The notes under the pieces were generated by a model. It saw nothing but the letters and a program-made list of their open reading frames with translations. It ran no database searches and was not told the DNA's origin. Of a stretch of 64,000 nt of DNA, positions 21,949 through 32,857 are shown one piece after another. A program made the position numbers and the translations under genes. The number at the start of each line of letters is the position of its first letter. Positions within the stretch are counted from its first letter, which is position 1. Source of the stretch: Macrotrachela quadricornifera (lineage: Eukaryota > Rotifera > Eurotatoria > Philodinida > Philodinidae); NCBI GenBank assembly GCA_022393335.1, contig JAJEKB010021308.1, positions 814,009 to 878,008 on the forward strand. Reading direction: 5' to 3'.

Positions 21949-24471
21949 TTAAGTGTTAGTTTTTCTTCCATATCTTGTTCCTACTATTTTCTGTAATTAG
22001 CCAAAATGTCCAATGAAATAGTGGATAAGGACTATATGAAGACGCTTCTTTAAAATGACTTTTTGAAGGATAAAGTATTTTGAAAAAAACTAAGACTTTG
22101 AATCATTGAAGTAATTAAAGAGAAGAAATAAATATTTCGCTTACATATTCTGGCAACATATTCTTTGGTAGAATCAATTGATAAAATGGATACATGATTG
22201 AGTTTGATTCATTTGTATGTGGAAGACCAAGACTGTGACCAATTGCATGTGAAGCGACTAAACGTAAGTGGTGCCCAATGTTATCATACCTATTCACTTC
22301 AACAACAGATCAATTAAAAATGTTGAGATATATAACTCACGTGTTTGACCATTTTTCCGTTGAATCAAAGTGAATTTGTCCAGAATGGTGATCCCAAGGA
22401 TAGGGAGCGTGAGCTAGAACTCCACCACGTCCGTCAAACGGATATCCATCTCCATGATCACCTGATACAAAAGCAACATTAAAATCAGCTGTTTCGGATT
22501 TAGTCGCTTGGCGAAAAGTTAATCCAGCATGTCTGGCCCAATCATCAAAGGCTTGCTGAATATTTTTACGTGGTTTTGTTGTATTATGAGAGAAACGACT
22601 ATGTGCCAATTTCCATGTGAGTGTTCGATCTGTTGGCCTTGAAAAGTTTGTAATAGAGTAAGTTTGAAAAAAATTTTCGTCACAAGATATAATAGTAATT
22701 TCTCTACGAATGTACAATAAAGAAGATCTACTCCGCATTGGATCAGATTGCCAATGAAGATAATTTAGGTAACCTAAGGTCTTACTGAATTCGACCCAAT
22801 CAAATAATAATTGATTTCGAATTGGTTCTACACAGAAAGAAGCGAATACCGAATTCGTCCTATTCTATGCTAGACCCTTATTAGTATGACACAGAGAGAT
22901 TGACATCTTTCGGTGGCGTTTCATTGTCTGATACATTTAATGAACGTGCAGTTAGTATTATAATTTTTTGATCTTTCACTATACTTTTAAGGGAGGAAAC
23001 AAGACTTGCATAGAATAGAGACGTTGAAATAGAATTTGTTCAAGTAAAATAACTTGACTACTCATCAGTATGTGTTGCTTGTCATTCAGACAGTTACAAC
23101 GAGCTTTCTAAAATACTTTTGAGAAGCAAAATCAAGATTAAAAAACTAATTTAAACAATGAAGAAAGTACACGATGAAAAATAGTTCTATTTCAAAAATT
23201 TAAAATAAGGAATGATCATCGAATTTTATTTTCCTTTGCTTTACCTCAACTGATTCCATTCTTTAACATCATCAGTCACAAAAATATTTAGTCATACTAA
23301 AATGTTTAAATAGTTTGGGTCTTATTAGAAGATTGAAGTTTAACAAAGTGTGGTAAATCTTTCTATCAGTTAATAAATCTTTTGTAAGTTCTTTTTTTTT
23401 TAATACTATATTAAATGATAGTGATGAACGAATTCTAATATCTGAACCACATTGGAGCGCTACATTTTTGTCATAATGGTCAATATGATGCTTAGATACT
23501 ACTCGTTTTTAAAAAGAATATTGTTACTTCCTTAAATGTATGTTATTTATTTGCTTATCTCGATGATTTTAGTATTCATTGTATTTATCGTTTGATGTTT
23601 GAGTAGAATCAGATTACCGATGAAAAGATTTCAATTATTTTTTAACTACTGGATTGTTTCATCTCAATATTAAATTTTCTCCAAATGCCCTCCCATGTAA
23701 CTTTATGACGAAAATAGGTGAAAAGCTCTTGAATTATTCTAGAAATAGGAATATGGTTAAAAAAAAACTCCATATTCATAAGCTATTACATCAAGCGAAG
23801 CAGTCAAGATCAGTTTAGTAAAAAAAAAATCAAGTTTTTCATGTGAATTGCGTTTACCTTTACTCATATATGCTCTCTATGTTTTCATATGTTGGCGAAT
23901 AAAACTTGTTGAAAGATTTAATTAGAAATGGAAATCATTTTAAAGATCTTAATTGACAAACTAATACTGATCCAATATCGGATAGAACGAATTCCGAATA
24001 GACTTTTTCGTATGAGACAAGTTCGAAATTAATTACTTTTTTCTCTGAGTCGAATTCGAAAAAAGTAAGATTGATTTAATGATTCAGAGAAACTAAAAGC
24101 AATAGCGATTACCAAAGCTTGCTTCTATCCATAAACGATGGATGAAAATCAGGCAAGCCACATCGTGGTATATTCATTAACTTGAGCGTAACAGCATCGA
24201 TTTTCTTGGTTAAAGGGAGATCAAAGGTGGTTTGAAAGTCTTCCAACATTGATTCCATGTTGGATTGACAAGATAAACCGTTGTGATCGCTCCGCGTAGA
24301 ACCATCTGGATTTTCACATGGATTATAACCAAATTGAGTGAGAAATTTGTAGACATCAGTTGCGGATTTGACTTCAATAGCTTTGGCATGTAATTTTTCG
24401 CTCTCAACTTGGTTGGCAATCAGGATGGTAAGCAGAAGAGTACAAAGAACGAGCAACGCAAACGATTGCAT
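21949..24471 (-). CDS. Minimal matrix metalloproteinase, catalytic Glu missing
   Basis: Four exons join in phase to 280 residues: 24113-24471, 22341-22637, 22145-22289, 21949-21990. Exon 1 has a signal peptide (FALLVLCTLLLTILIA), a peptidoglycan-binding-like prodomain and the cysteine switch PRCGLPD that keeps MMP zymogens latent. Exon 2 is the catalytic domain with the structural zinc/calcium loop DHGDGYPFDGRGGVLAHA. Exon 3 has the zinc helix and Met-turn: HAIGHSLGLPH then SIMYPFY. Family members have HExGHxxGxxH; here the Glu that activates water is Ala (codon GCA, 22244-22246), while all three His remain. Exon 4 ends with the usual RYG-type tail and a stop, so there is no hemopexin domain, as in matrilysins. 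Predicted to bind zinc but to be inactive or nearly so. The start is placed at the Met just before the signal peptide; an upstream in-frame Met near 24558 is less likely. Confidence 0.85.
22775..24062. mobile_element. TIR element inside MMP intron 1
   Basis: Intron 1 of the metalloproteinase is about 1475 bp, against about 50-150 bp for the others. Its bulk is bounded by inverted repeats of about 80 bp: CTGAATTCGACCCAATCAAA from about 22786, and the reverse-complement partner TGAGTCGAATTCG ending near 24060. TTTCGAATTGGTTCTAC pairs with a copy near 24020-24035. GTCTTAC and GTAAGATT flank the ends. No open frame inside. A non-autonomous DNA element that has been tolerated because it sits in an intron. 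Confidence 0.55.
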
Positions 24472-24710
24472 CTTTCTGTATACAGTTGAAAGCAATAAAT
24501 GAAAGAAAAATCTATCAACATGCAAGGGCAAAAAAGGATTGACTATAGGACATTGCACAACCGCGAGAGAGTAGCTTAATCAAATGATAAGATTTTGTTT
24601 GGTATTCTGTTACTTATTTTCTTCTTCATGCGAGAGAAAGACATACAGTTAACGTATTATTGTGATCAAAGGTGAAAGCGTGAATGGATTCTTTACATTG
24701 ACTCTTCTCT

Positions 24711-25954
24711 AGTGGCTTAACCAGAAAAAAATTACAGGGGGGGGGGGGGGGGGGCATTGCCCCTCTCAGAGTTTCTGCGACGTATGAAAAAAGTTTTTTT
24801 GTGCCCAGAGATGTTCAAACATTTTTTGCATCAGAACACAAGCTAATTTTTCCAATATCGAAAAGCCAAAAAATCTTGCTGTTTCTAATTAAATTTCATG
24901 CAAAGATTTTGGCGTTCGAGAACTCTATAAATTATTAAAGAATTGCATAGGTTTTTCGCGAAGCGAAAGCTTTTGCAGGATTTAGAAAAAAATTCTACTT
25001 TTTTTGTAAGGATTCGCAAATACACAAAGATTTTCTAAAAGCATCAATTTTTTGAATAAAACAAACATAGTACTCAATACTTTCGTTACTATCGGCTTTG
25101 CCGAGATTTTTGACCAAAATAGCAGTTTTGTTTGGCATTTCCTCACTAATTCTGGTGTTTAGAAGAGATATCTGTAAAAAAATGTGTGAAAATGTTAATG
25201 AAAACTGCTGTTTCGCTTGAAAATTTCGTCAAAACCGACTCGGACAAAGAAAGATCAGCAGTTTGTTTTATTCATTCATAAAACTCGTGCTTTTTCGAAA
25301 TTTTTGCGTGTCTGATTTTCAGAAAGAAAAATCGTCATAAAAAGCTTAGAAAATTCCTCAATATTTATGCTGCCGAAGGAAGCCAAGCTGAGAATGATTT
25401 TTTAGAAATAACGCTTTTCAGCAGGGAAAAAGACTTTGGCAACCAGTTCAGACAAATTTTTCAGTTACAAATAGCCATCCTTGATATCTCTCAACATCAT
25501 TTTTCTAAAAAAAAGCTGTGCTTTGCAAAAATGCCAAAACTTTGAGAAACTCAGAAATATCAAAGATATTTTTTTTTCAAAGATGACCAAGTTGTTTATC
25601 GACTACGCATAATAAATTGCACATTTTCTTCAGCCGATACGACAGTTTTCTTTGAAAAATGACCATCTTTGCTGCACAGAAGATTTTGAGCTTGCCACAG
25701 TCCTATAAAAATCTCAAAAACTGATCCTATGAATCACTAGTCTCAGCATTTTTACCACCGAAGGCGGCCACGCTCGTGATGGTTGTAGAAAACTGACATT
25801 TCTAATTTCTCCGATGTATAAAGACACATTTCTTCAAGGCCACCACTTTTACATCTTATGATGTAAACGTAGAAGCGTCCGCTCATTTCGAATCAAAAAT
25901 TTTACAGGGGAGGTATTGCACCCCCGTGCCCCCCTGGTGGTTACGCCACTAGAC
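24711..25954. mobile_element. hAT-like non-autonomous element with poly-G end
   Basis: The terminal inverted repeat is TAGTGGCTTAACCA at the left, and TGGTTACGCCACTA (= TAGTGGCGTAACCA) at the right. Both ends run inward to a G-rich stretch: 18 G in a row at 24737-24754, and GGGGGGCACGGGGGTGCAAT read inward from the right. That TAGTGGCGTAACC + poly-G layout is typical of animal hAT-type MITEs. No transposase frame. A clean 8-bp target duplication is not visible. The right flank directly joins a copy of the repeat found at the start of the window. Confidence 0.6.
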
Positions 25955-26573
25955 GCGGTGCAGCAGCGGCAGATTCTCAACCGCGATGGACATCTCTAGA
26001 TTGATCAGTCGTTTTTAAATTCAGACATATTTTGCACAAGGTAGACACCAATGCGATATAAACCATTGCAAAAGGATAAATGTCATTAGACCTTCTATTT
26101 AGAATTATAGATGTTTTACTGGTATTATAATCTTTACCATGGCATTATCAGTGGGCAGATTTCCAAAAAAGGAAATTTTCTTCTTAAAAATGCATATTTC
26201 GAAAATTACAGCAATACAAAATGCTACTTTTAGAAAATACCATAACTACCGCCACACGATTGAAAAACCAATATAACCACAAGAAGGACTTACCCAGGAT
26301 ATTTCTATAATTAGGACAATATTATAGCAAAGATTTATTAAGTATAATCATAGTTTTAAAAAGAACACCACCCCACAAAGTTGAAGAATCATCCGTAGAA
26401 ATTTTCGTATTTTCGAAAATTTGAACATACCTCGTTGTATTTTCACTCGCAAAATGTTTAGTCGTTAGTATTATATTAAAAAAATTGCTTGAATAAGATC
26501 ATGAGAGAAAAGTTACAATTCACTAAAATACGTTAGAAAAAGGTAAAATAGCTTGATTATAATGAAAATAAGT
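25955..26573. other. Dispersed repeat copy and intergenic
   Basis: 25955-26000 (GCAGCGGCAGATTCTCAACC, then GCGATGGACATCTCT) is a diverged copy of 110-150. The rest up to the amylomaltase stop is AT-rich and empty. Confidence 0.5.
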
Positions 26574-28621
26574 CTATAAGTTTTTATTTAAACCATCTCG
26601 ATTATATATATTCGTCAAAGACTTAAGTTTATTTCGAAATTTTCCTTCTAACATTGACCAAGTAAATCGCCAAGTCCAGTTTTGTCGACCATCATAATCT
26701 GGATTTGATGCTAAAATAAAAAAAAATGACTATGAAATATATTTTTTAGAACATAGATATAACTCAACAATTATTTTTATAGAATAAATAAGACAAGCGA
26801 AATTTAAGGGACTTTTTTTTATAACTTACCTAATGATGGATCATTCATTCTTGAATTATTATCCAAACCAAGTAAGTCTTGTAATTGAAAAATAGCAGTA
26901 TTAGCTACTGTCCCTAATACCATTTGTATTAAGTACCAATGAATATGCTTATTTAAATATGATAAAATAACATCTTGATTATTTATTTTATCGTTATCAT
27001 CATCATGCATTATTGGTAGATTAATATAATTCAAAAAATTTTTCTTATCATTAGTAGATTCATGATGTGTCCACCATCCAATGATCGTTGATGTATCATG
27101 TGTACTTGTATATGTAATGGAATTTTGTATATAATTATGTGGAAGATGTATATTATCCGATTGAAAAGTGAAACCATAAGATAATATACGTATACCAGTC
27201 AGATTGAATTGATCACGTAATTCAGTTATTTCTTTTGTTATAATACCAAGATCTTCAACTATAAGAGGTAAATCTCTTCCTAATGCATCGAAAATAGCAT
27301 TGAAAAATTCAACTCCTCTATTTAAAATCAATAAATTATTGAAATAATATTATATAAATACATACGGTGCTTTTACCCATTCGCCATCTTTTGGTTCCAG
27401 AGGAACATGATTTTTATCTACAGGTATTGACCAATATGATTCAAGACCACGAAAATGATCAATACGTGCAATATCAACCATTTCTAATGTTTTTTGTAAA
27501 CGTTTTATCCACCAACTAAATACTACAGGCTTATCATTCCAATTATATATAGGCATATTCCAATTTTGACCATTTGCACTACAATCATCTGGTGGAAATC
27601 CTGAATAAGAAAAACTATTCAAAAGTAAGTATTTATTTAAATTAATTTAAACCCTTATACAACATTCGAACATTTCGGAAGATCTCTATTCTATCATAAG
27701 AGGTTAATCTTTTCACAAAAGTTTTCTATTATTCATCTCTGGTCTACCGGTAAATCGAGAGATATTATATTATTGAATAGTGAAAACTTTAAGCTACATT
27801 CTCACCAATATATATCTTAGAAATCTCGAACACGTATTAATCTGAACATAAAAATTTTCATTTAATAATTTATAACCTGCAACGACAGATGGAAACAATG
27901 TTTCATTGTCTAATTGAAATATATGTGTATTTGCCCATACATCAACAGAATCATAATCAACATATATAGGTATATCACCAATAAATTTAATATTTAATTT
28001 ATTTGCATATGTCTTTAATTGTGACCATTGTTGATGAAATATATATTGAATAAAAATATGATATTGAATTAAATTCTCTTGTGTTTCACGTATTTCTTGT
28101 AATTTTTCTTTTTCATGATGTTTTAATTCATGTTCCCATTGTGACCAGGATTTATTGTCTTGTTGCTCTTTAATTGTCATATATAATGAATAATTATCAA
28201 GCCAATTATTTTCTGATTGAAAGAATTCTTTTAATAAATCATTAGCATCCTTTTGTTGTTTAAAATTTTCGAAAGCTTTTTTCAAAATTGTAGATTTATA
28301 TTCTGTAACTTGTTTAAATTTTACATATTGATCGTTAAATTGAAATGTCGATGGTATAGTTAAATCAAGTTTTGTTAATAATTTCATATCATATAATTTA
28401 TCAGGACTAATTAATAGTGGATTACCGGCAAATGCTGATAATGCTGAATAAGGTGAACAGTTTTCAGTAGGTGTTAAAGGTAATATTTGCCATCTTTTTT
28501 GATTTGTTTCATGAAGAAAATCAATGAATTTATATGCTTCCGGACCAAAATCACCGATACCATATGGACTTGGTAAACTTGTTATATGCAATAGTATGCC
28601 TGATGTACGTTCACCGTTCAT
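26574..28621 (-). CDS. malQ: 4-alpha-glucanotransferase (amylomaltase, GH77)
   Basis: Disproportionating enzyme that transfers maltooligosaccharide units between alpha-1,4-glucans; in bacteria it serves maltose/glycogen use, in plants (DPE1) starch breakdown. Four exons join in phase to 534 residues, the usual length: 27877-28621, 27366-27600, 26830-27317, 26574-26710. The N-terminus RTSGILLHITSLPSPYGIGDFGPEAY is the family signature. Exon 1 ends FPSVVAG, joined to FPPDDCSANGQNW. Exon 2 has the nucleophile region DIARIDHFRG, exon 3 the acid/base VEDLG, LPHNY and the THD stabilizer region. All catalytic residues are present. Animals normally lack GH77, so acquisition by transfer is likely; the introns (about 50-280 bp) show it is domesticated. 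No signal peptide, so cytosolic. A MITE (28707-28958) lies 85 bp upstream of the start. Confidence 0.92.
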
Positions 28622-28706
28622 TTTCTACAACGTAACTCACATGTCAGACAAAAAAATAAGCTAATTTTTTAAAATGCGTAATGATTCTTATTAAAAGACA
28701 AGTCTA

Positions 28707-28958
28707 CAGGGTGGTAAATAATATTATTCAAGGGAGATACCACTATAATTGCAAATAAGAAGAAATATGATGAATTTTATACTATCGAACGAGTATATTT
28801 TCAAATATCGTACATAAGGATACTAATGGAATATAACTAGAAATATTCTAAAAAAGACCTATTTTTCCACGGACTTTCACTTGGTATAAAACTCATCATA
28901 TTTCTTCTTATTTACAATTATAGTATTACCCCTTTGAATAATATTTTTTTCAACCCTG
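28707..28958. mobile_element. mariner/Tc1-type MITE (hairpin)
   Basis: TA dinucleotides (28705-28706, 28959-28960) flank ends CAGGGTGGTAAATAATATTA and its partner TAATATTTTTTTCAACCCTG. The arms are long: AAATAAGAAGAAATATGATGA near 28755 pairs with TCATCATATTTCTTCTTATTT near 28892. 252 bp, no coding capacity. TA target sites and a CAGGG terminus suggest mobilization by a Tc1/mariner transposase. Confidence 0.75.
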
Positions 28959-29779
28959 TATATATGATTTCAGTCATGTGCAAATAAAAAAAACATTTTG
29001 CGTCTCATCATTGCATATTTCTTAGTACAATGCTTTCGTCTCATCCTCGGAGAAAAAAGAAAACGTGGCTAGATATATGTATGAAAGAATCAAAACGAAA
29101 ACGCAGTTTTTATGCTTTCTCTTATTACCATTACTACGATTTTTTATAAAACTATACGTATTAATCTGAAAGAGAACGCAATAGTGTTCGCTTGTAGAGA
29201 GGAGTCTCACAAATACAAATCATTTGCTTATTTGATGATAGTTCACAAATACGGCTTATCAATTAGATTGTCAACAAAGTTTTTCTGTTTTTCTTTTCAA
29301 AAAATTTGTTTTTATTTTTCAACTTCAACAGTAGAACTACCCAGATCGAAGCGTACGGGCCGGATCCGGTCGGGATTCACCATATCTGGCTGATCCGAGC
29401 TAACAATAGGAATCTCAAGCTCTGGGTTAAACCATATAATCTTTTGACTAATAAATCGATCTCTTATTAAAAATGGTGTTTCTTTTTTTAGCATTTTCTT
29501 ACGTCTCATTGCTATAAAAAGTTTGACCAAAAAGCAACGTCCAAAAATAACATCAGAAATTGAAAATATACTATAAATTGATCAAAATTTTGTGACTTAA
29601 ATTCATTAGGATCTCTTTTAATTAGAAAGTTATAAAAACAACCCATTTTACAACAGTACATGATACGGAAATTGATGTTAATTATTTCACTACACCAGCA
29701 TAACATCTTTACAGCTATTTTTTTATCTGCCGCACAATGATCTATCGAAAGACTCATAAAAAACTACCTAAATTTTAGC
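28959..29779. other. Intergenic, 3' part of LINE debris possible
   Basis: No gene supported. A GGCCGGATCCGGTCGGGATT patch at about 29358-29380 resembles the repeat at 9.84-10.13 kb. A minus-strand frame at 29512-29757 has no recognized content. Confidence 0.35.
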
Positions 29780-30811
29780 ACAACTAATGAAGCGAATTAT
29801 GAGACTCCACGAAGACTTTCATCGGTGCGCCAGCCATGTGTTCACCAGAACAGTTTGCACATTTCACAGCATTAGAACAAATCTTCTGGTACTCATGACA
29901 TTCATCACATCTATAACAACGATCAATTGGGGTAAGAGGTGTATAAGCAGAAGCAGAATAACAGATATTATCAATATAGATAGAAGAAGATTCAAGAAAT
30001 TTTTGAACATCGTCATTCGATCGAAAATCAATACGAATTCGGTTAGTCGGTTCATCATTGCGAAAAATTCTCTTGGCTTGAGTAATAGACGGATATCTAG
30101 AAGCGATCAGAGAAATAATAAAATCAAGATTTCAGTCACGTTGAATACGATAGACCAGAATTGAATATGAAGTTGGAATTCGAGTAGGCATAGTAATTTT
30201 AAAAGACAAGCTACAGATGAAATTTGGCCCCAATCGTTGTTGAAGCAATAGTTCATAAGTTGACGAATCATTAACAAAAATACTTTAATTTCACTCGATT
30301 TTTGTCTGTTTTCAAATTCTAATTTAAATAGTGGAAATTTGACTTTGAGCTTTTCATTAACATCTCTACAATCAGATGTTTGCGCTTCTTGTCCTTCTTG
30401 TAAATGTATAGGAGTTGCTCGGATTGAATTGCTATTGAATCCTAGTTTCGCTTTTGTTTGACTACCATCAACAGAGAAATAAGAATGAACACCACCATTT
30501 GATTTGTTTTGACCATATGATTTTGGAAAAAATGCATTGTTTGTTGTTGATTCATTAGTACTAACTTTTTGAAGCTTGGTCATTCTTCGATTCTCGACCA
30601 AATGCCAATCATCATCTTAGTTGTCTGCTACATCAAATTCAGCAACGATGTTCATTGTCGTGGAAAGAGCAGGTCTTGCAACTTCATGGTTTGTCTCATT
30701 AACTCGTTTGCGTGAATTTATTGGAGTTTTTGTTTTCTTGAATATCCCACCACAAGTAAAAATATCGGTGTTACTTTTCTCTGCCTTACCCATCGGTAAA
30801 AGTTGTTTCAA
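29780..30811 (-). pseudogene. LINE ORF1 (zinc-knuckle nucleic-acid-binding) remnant
   Basis: Minus-strand frame of a non-LTR retrotransposon ORF1. It runs from the Met at 30811 through FTCGGIFKKTKTP, an in-frame TAA at 30617-30619, then DDDWHLVENRR and VKFPLFKLEFENRQ to about 30230. There the frame shifts and continues with an in-frame TGA, then SITQAKRIFRNDEPTN, IRIDF...VQKFLES and a degraded zinc-knuckle pair: CYRC...H...C, then CANCSGEH with its last Cys lost. It ends at about 29785. This layout (RNA-binding fold, then CCHC knuckles) is common in LINE ORF1 proteins of bdelloids. The matching ORF2 is not here. It is dead: two stops, one frameshift, altered knuckles. Confidence 0.65.
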
Positions 30812-30818
30812 TTCTTGA

Positions 30819-31912
30819 TAATTCTAATCAATATTTGATGAATAATGATCAAATAGTGTAAAAATGTAGAGCTTTGTTTTTACTATCAGTCTATACAGAA
30901 AAGAAAATTTCTTCAAGCTTCTATAAGAAACTGGTATAGTACCACAAAGATTTTTGGTATGACTTAAGTAATATTCTGGATCTCAACGCATGAATTCGTT
31001 TATTTCTGCACATAGCTCATGAAAGCATTCAAGGTTTGGTCTGTGGAAAGAGAGTCATATAGTGTGGACACACTTTGATGTCAAGTCAGATCAAGCACAT
31101 GAAAAGAGTTCGTCTAGGATAGCTACGCTTAAGGTGATCTATCACATAACACGATAAAGGAAATTGATGTACAATATTCAAGTAATCAGTCGACCAAACG
31201 CAATCGAATAAATATCCAAACATACAATGTGATATAAAAGTAGTTTCAGATTTTGCCTTCTATACACTCAAGCATTGCATAAAAATTATCTGATGTAGAA
31301 TTTTAACTTGTCGCCATATCGAGTGATCACGATTGTTCCATGAAATGATGAGTTCGAAACTTGTCCAATGGGTTCCTTAAGTAATTTTTCATTAAACTTG
31401 TCCTTCACAATAATATGTGAATATGTCTTATTATCAGCTTGAACCAATCTTATTTATAATCTCACCATTTATGTGAGGATAAGTGCGTCATAATATTCAT
31501 ATCCTACTTTTGTATATGATTTTTGATTAGCATTATGATCATGTTCATTGCGTTCTGACCTCCATACTGTTCATTACTAGTTGAATGTGGTTGAAAATAG
31601 TCATAAACAAACCTGATGAAGCGTGTCGTAAGCTGCATGGAATCGTTCATGGAACTCAAGCCCTCATATCCTTAAATCAGTTTTCGAGAAATTTATCATT
31701 TCAGAAAATGACTACGATTCGATTTTTTATAAAACCTTTAAATATTGAAATCATATGATAATTTTCGGATTATGATTGTGATTCTTATTCAATATTAAGG
31801 GTTTGAATTCTTTTCTATATAGTTTTTGATTCTAAACATACTGACGAGTCTTTGGAGCAAGGACGAAACGCGTTGTATGCCTGGTTTGGATCCGTTCTCG
31901 TGAAAATCACTC
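30819..31912. other. Intergenic, nothing supported
   Basis: No gene. The last 200 bases are the 3' flank of the esterase. Confidence 0.4.
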
Positions 31913-32857
31913 TCACCCCAAGGTAAGCTTATTTCGTAGCCAGTCACGACTACGTGATAAATAGTCTTGAGTTAGTTTCGTATGATTGGCTAATCTTTCG
32001 AAACCATGGAATGCACCCGGCACAATTTCTAATGTACAATCTACGCCTGCTGATTTTAGCTTCTCAGCGTATGCCTTATCCTCGTCAAAGAAAAGATCAA
32101 TATCTCCAATGCCAATCCATGTTGGTGGTAAACCGCCGAAATCTTTACGACGAGCTGGCACAGCATAATCAGGCACATCGGTGGCTCCCGGTTCAGTTCC
32201 AAGAAAAGCTTGCCAACCGATGCGGTTAAGCCGATTATTCCAAACTATATGCTGGATGGTATCTAATTCAAGCTGCGCAGCTGTTCGATCATCGAGCATA
32301 GGACAGAAAAGCCATTGCGCGATAGGTTGAACGGCTCCTGTATCATGAATGCGTTGTACAAGACTGGCAGCAAGTCCGCCCCCTGAACTTTGTCCACCAA
32401 CTGCAACCCTTGAGAGATTTATTTGTAACTGTTGGGCTGACCTTTGAAGCCAATTCCATGCAGCGTAGCAATCATCCACCGGAGCCGGAAATGGAAATTC
32501 TGGCGCAAGACGATAATTTACCGAGACAACGATAATGGCAAGCTCACGTGCAGTGGTAGTGCAAAACAAATCGTCCATTGCAACATCACCCATAACCATT
32601 CCACCACCATGTATCCATAGCAAAGCAGCACCTGAGAGACTGTTGTTTGGCATATAAATACGTATCACCACGCCTTCATCAGTCGTTCTGTTTTCGAAAT
32701 GTACATTTTCATACTGTCTCTCACGAAAAATTAGCTTTGGAATATTTCGGGCAATCCAACGTCCCCAGGCAGTACTTATTAGTACGGACGGCATATTACG
32801 TACAGAGGATCGCAATTCAGGTGCTACTTGAGAAAGTTTAATTTTGTTTTGGTCCAT
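31913..32857 (-). CDS. Alpha/beta hydrolase, HSL-family esterase
   Basis: Carboxylic ester hydrolase of the hormone-sensitive-lipase (bacterial family IV, acetyl-hydrolase-like) group. 314 residues, normal length, no intron. The oxyanion motif HGGG lies at residues about 84-87. The nucleophile elbow GQSSGGG supplies the catalytic Ser. The acid is probably the Asp in GIGDIDLFFDED, and the base is His in PGAFHGFE, in the expected order. VNYRLAPEFPFPAPVDD is the conserved block after the oxyanion hole. No signal peptide, so cytosolic; substrates would be short-chain esters. Codons are more GC-rich than the surroundings, and the lack of introns and the family profile suggest transfer from bacteria or fungi, as in many bdelloid esterases. 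The substrate is not predictable. Confidence 0.9.
   Translation of the reverse strand: MDQNKIKLSQVAPELRSSVRNMPSVLISTAWGRWIARNIPKLIFRERQYENVHFENRTTDEGVVIRIYMPNNSLSGAALLWIHGGGMVMGDVAMDDLFCTTTARELAIIVVSVNYRLAPEFPFPAPVDDCYAAWNWLQRSAQQLQINLSRVAVGGQSSGGGLAASLVQRIHDTGAVQPIAQWLFCPMLDDRTAAQLELDTIQHIVWNNRLNRIGWQAFLGTEPGATDVPDYAVPARRKDFGGLPPTWIGIGDIDLFFDEDKAYAEKLKSAGVDCTLEIVPGAFHGFERLANHTKLTQDYLSRSRDWLRNKLTLG

Noticed and set aside
24109..24558. Use of the upstream Met at 24558 for the MMP
   Set aside because: The Met at 24471 directly precedes a good signal peptide; the longer N-terminus would bury it.
29787..30164. 125-residue plus-strand frame
   Set aside because: Antisense to the LINE ORF1 remnant, which has recognizable content on the minus strand.
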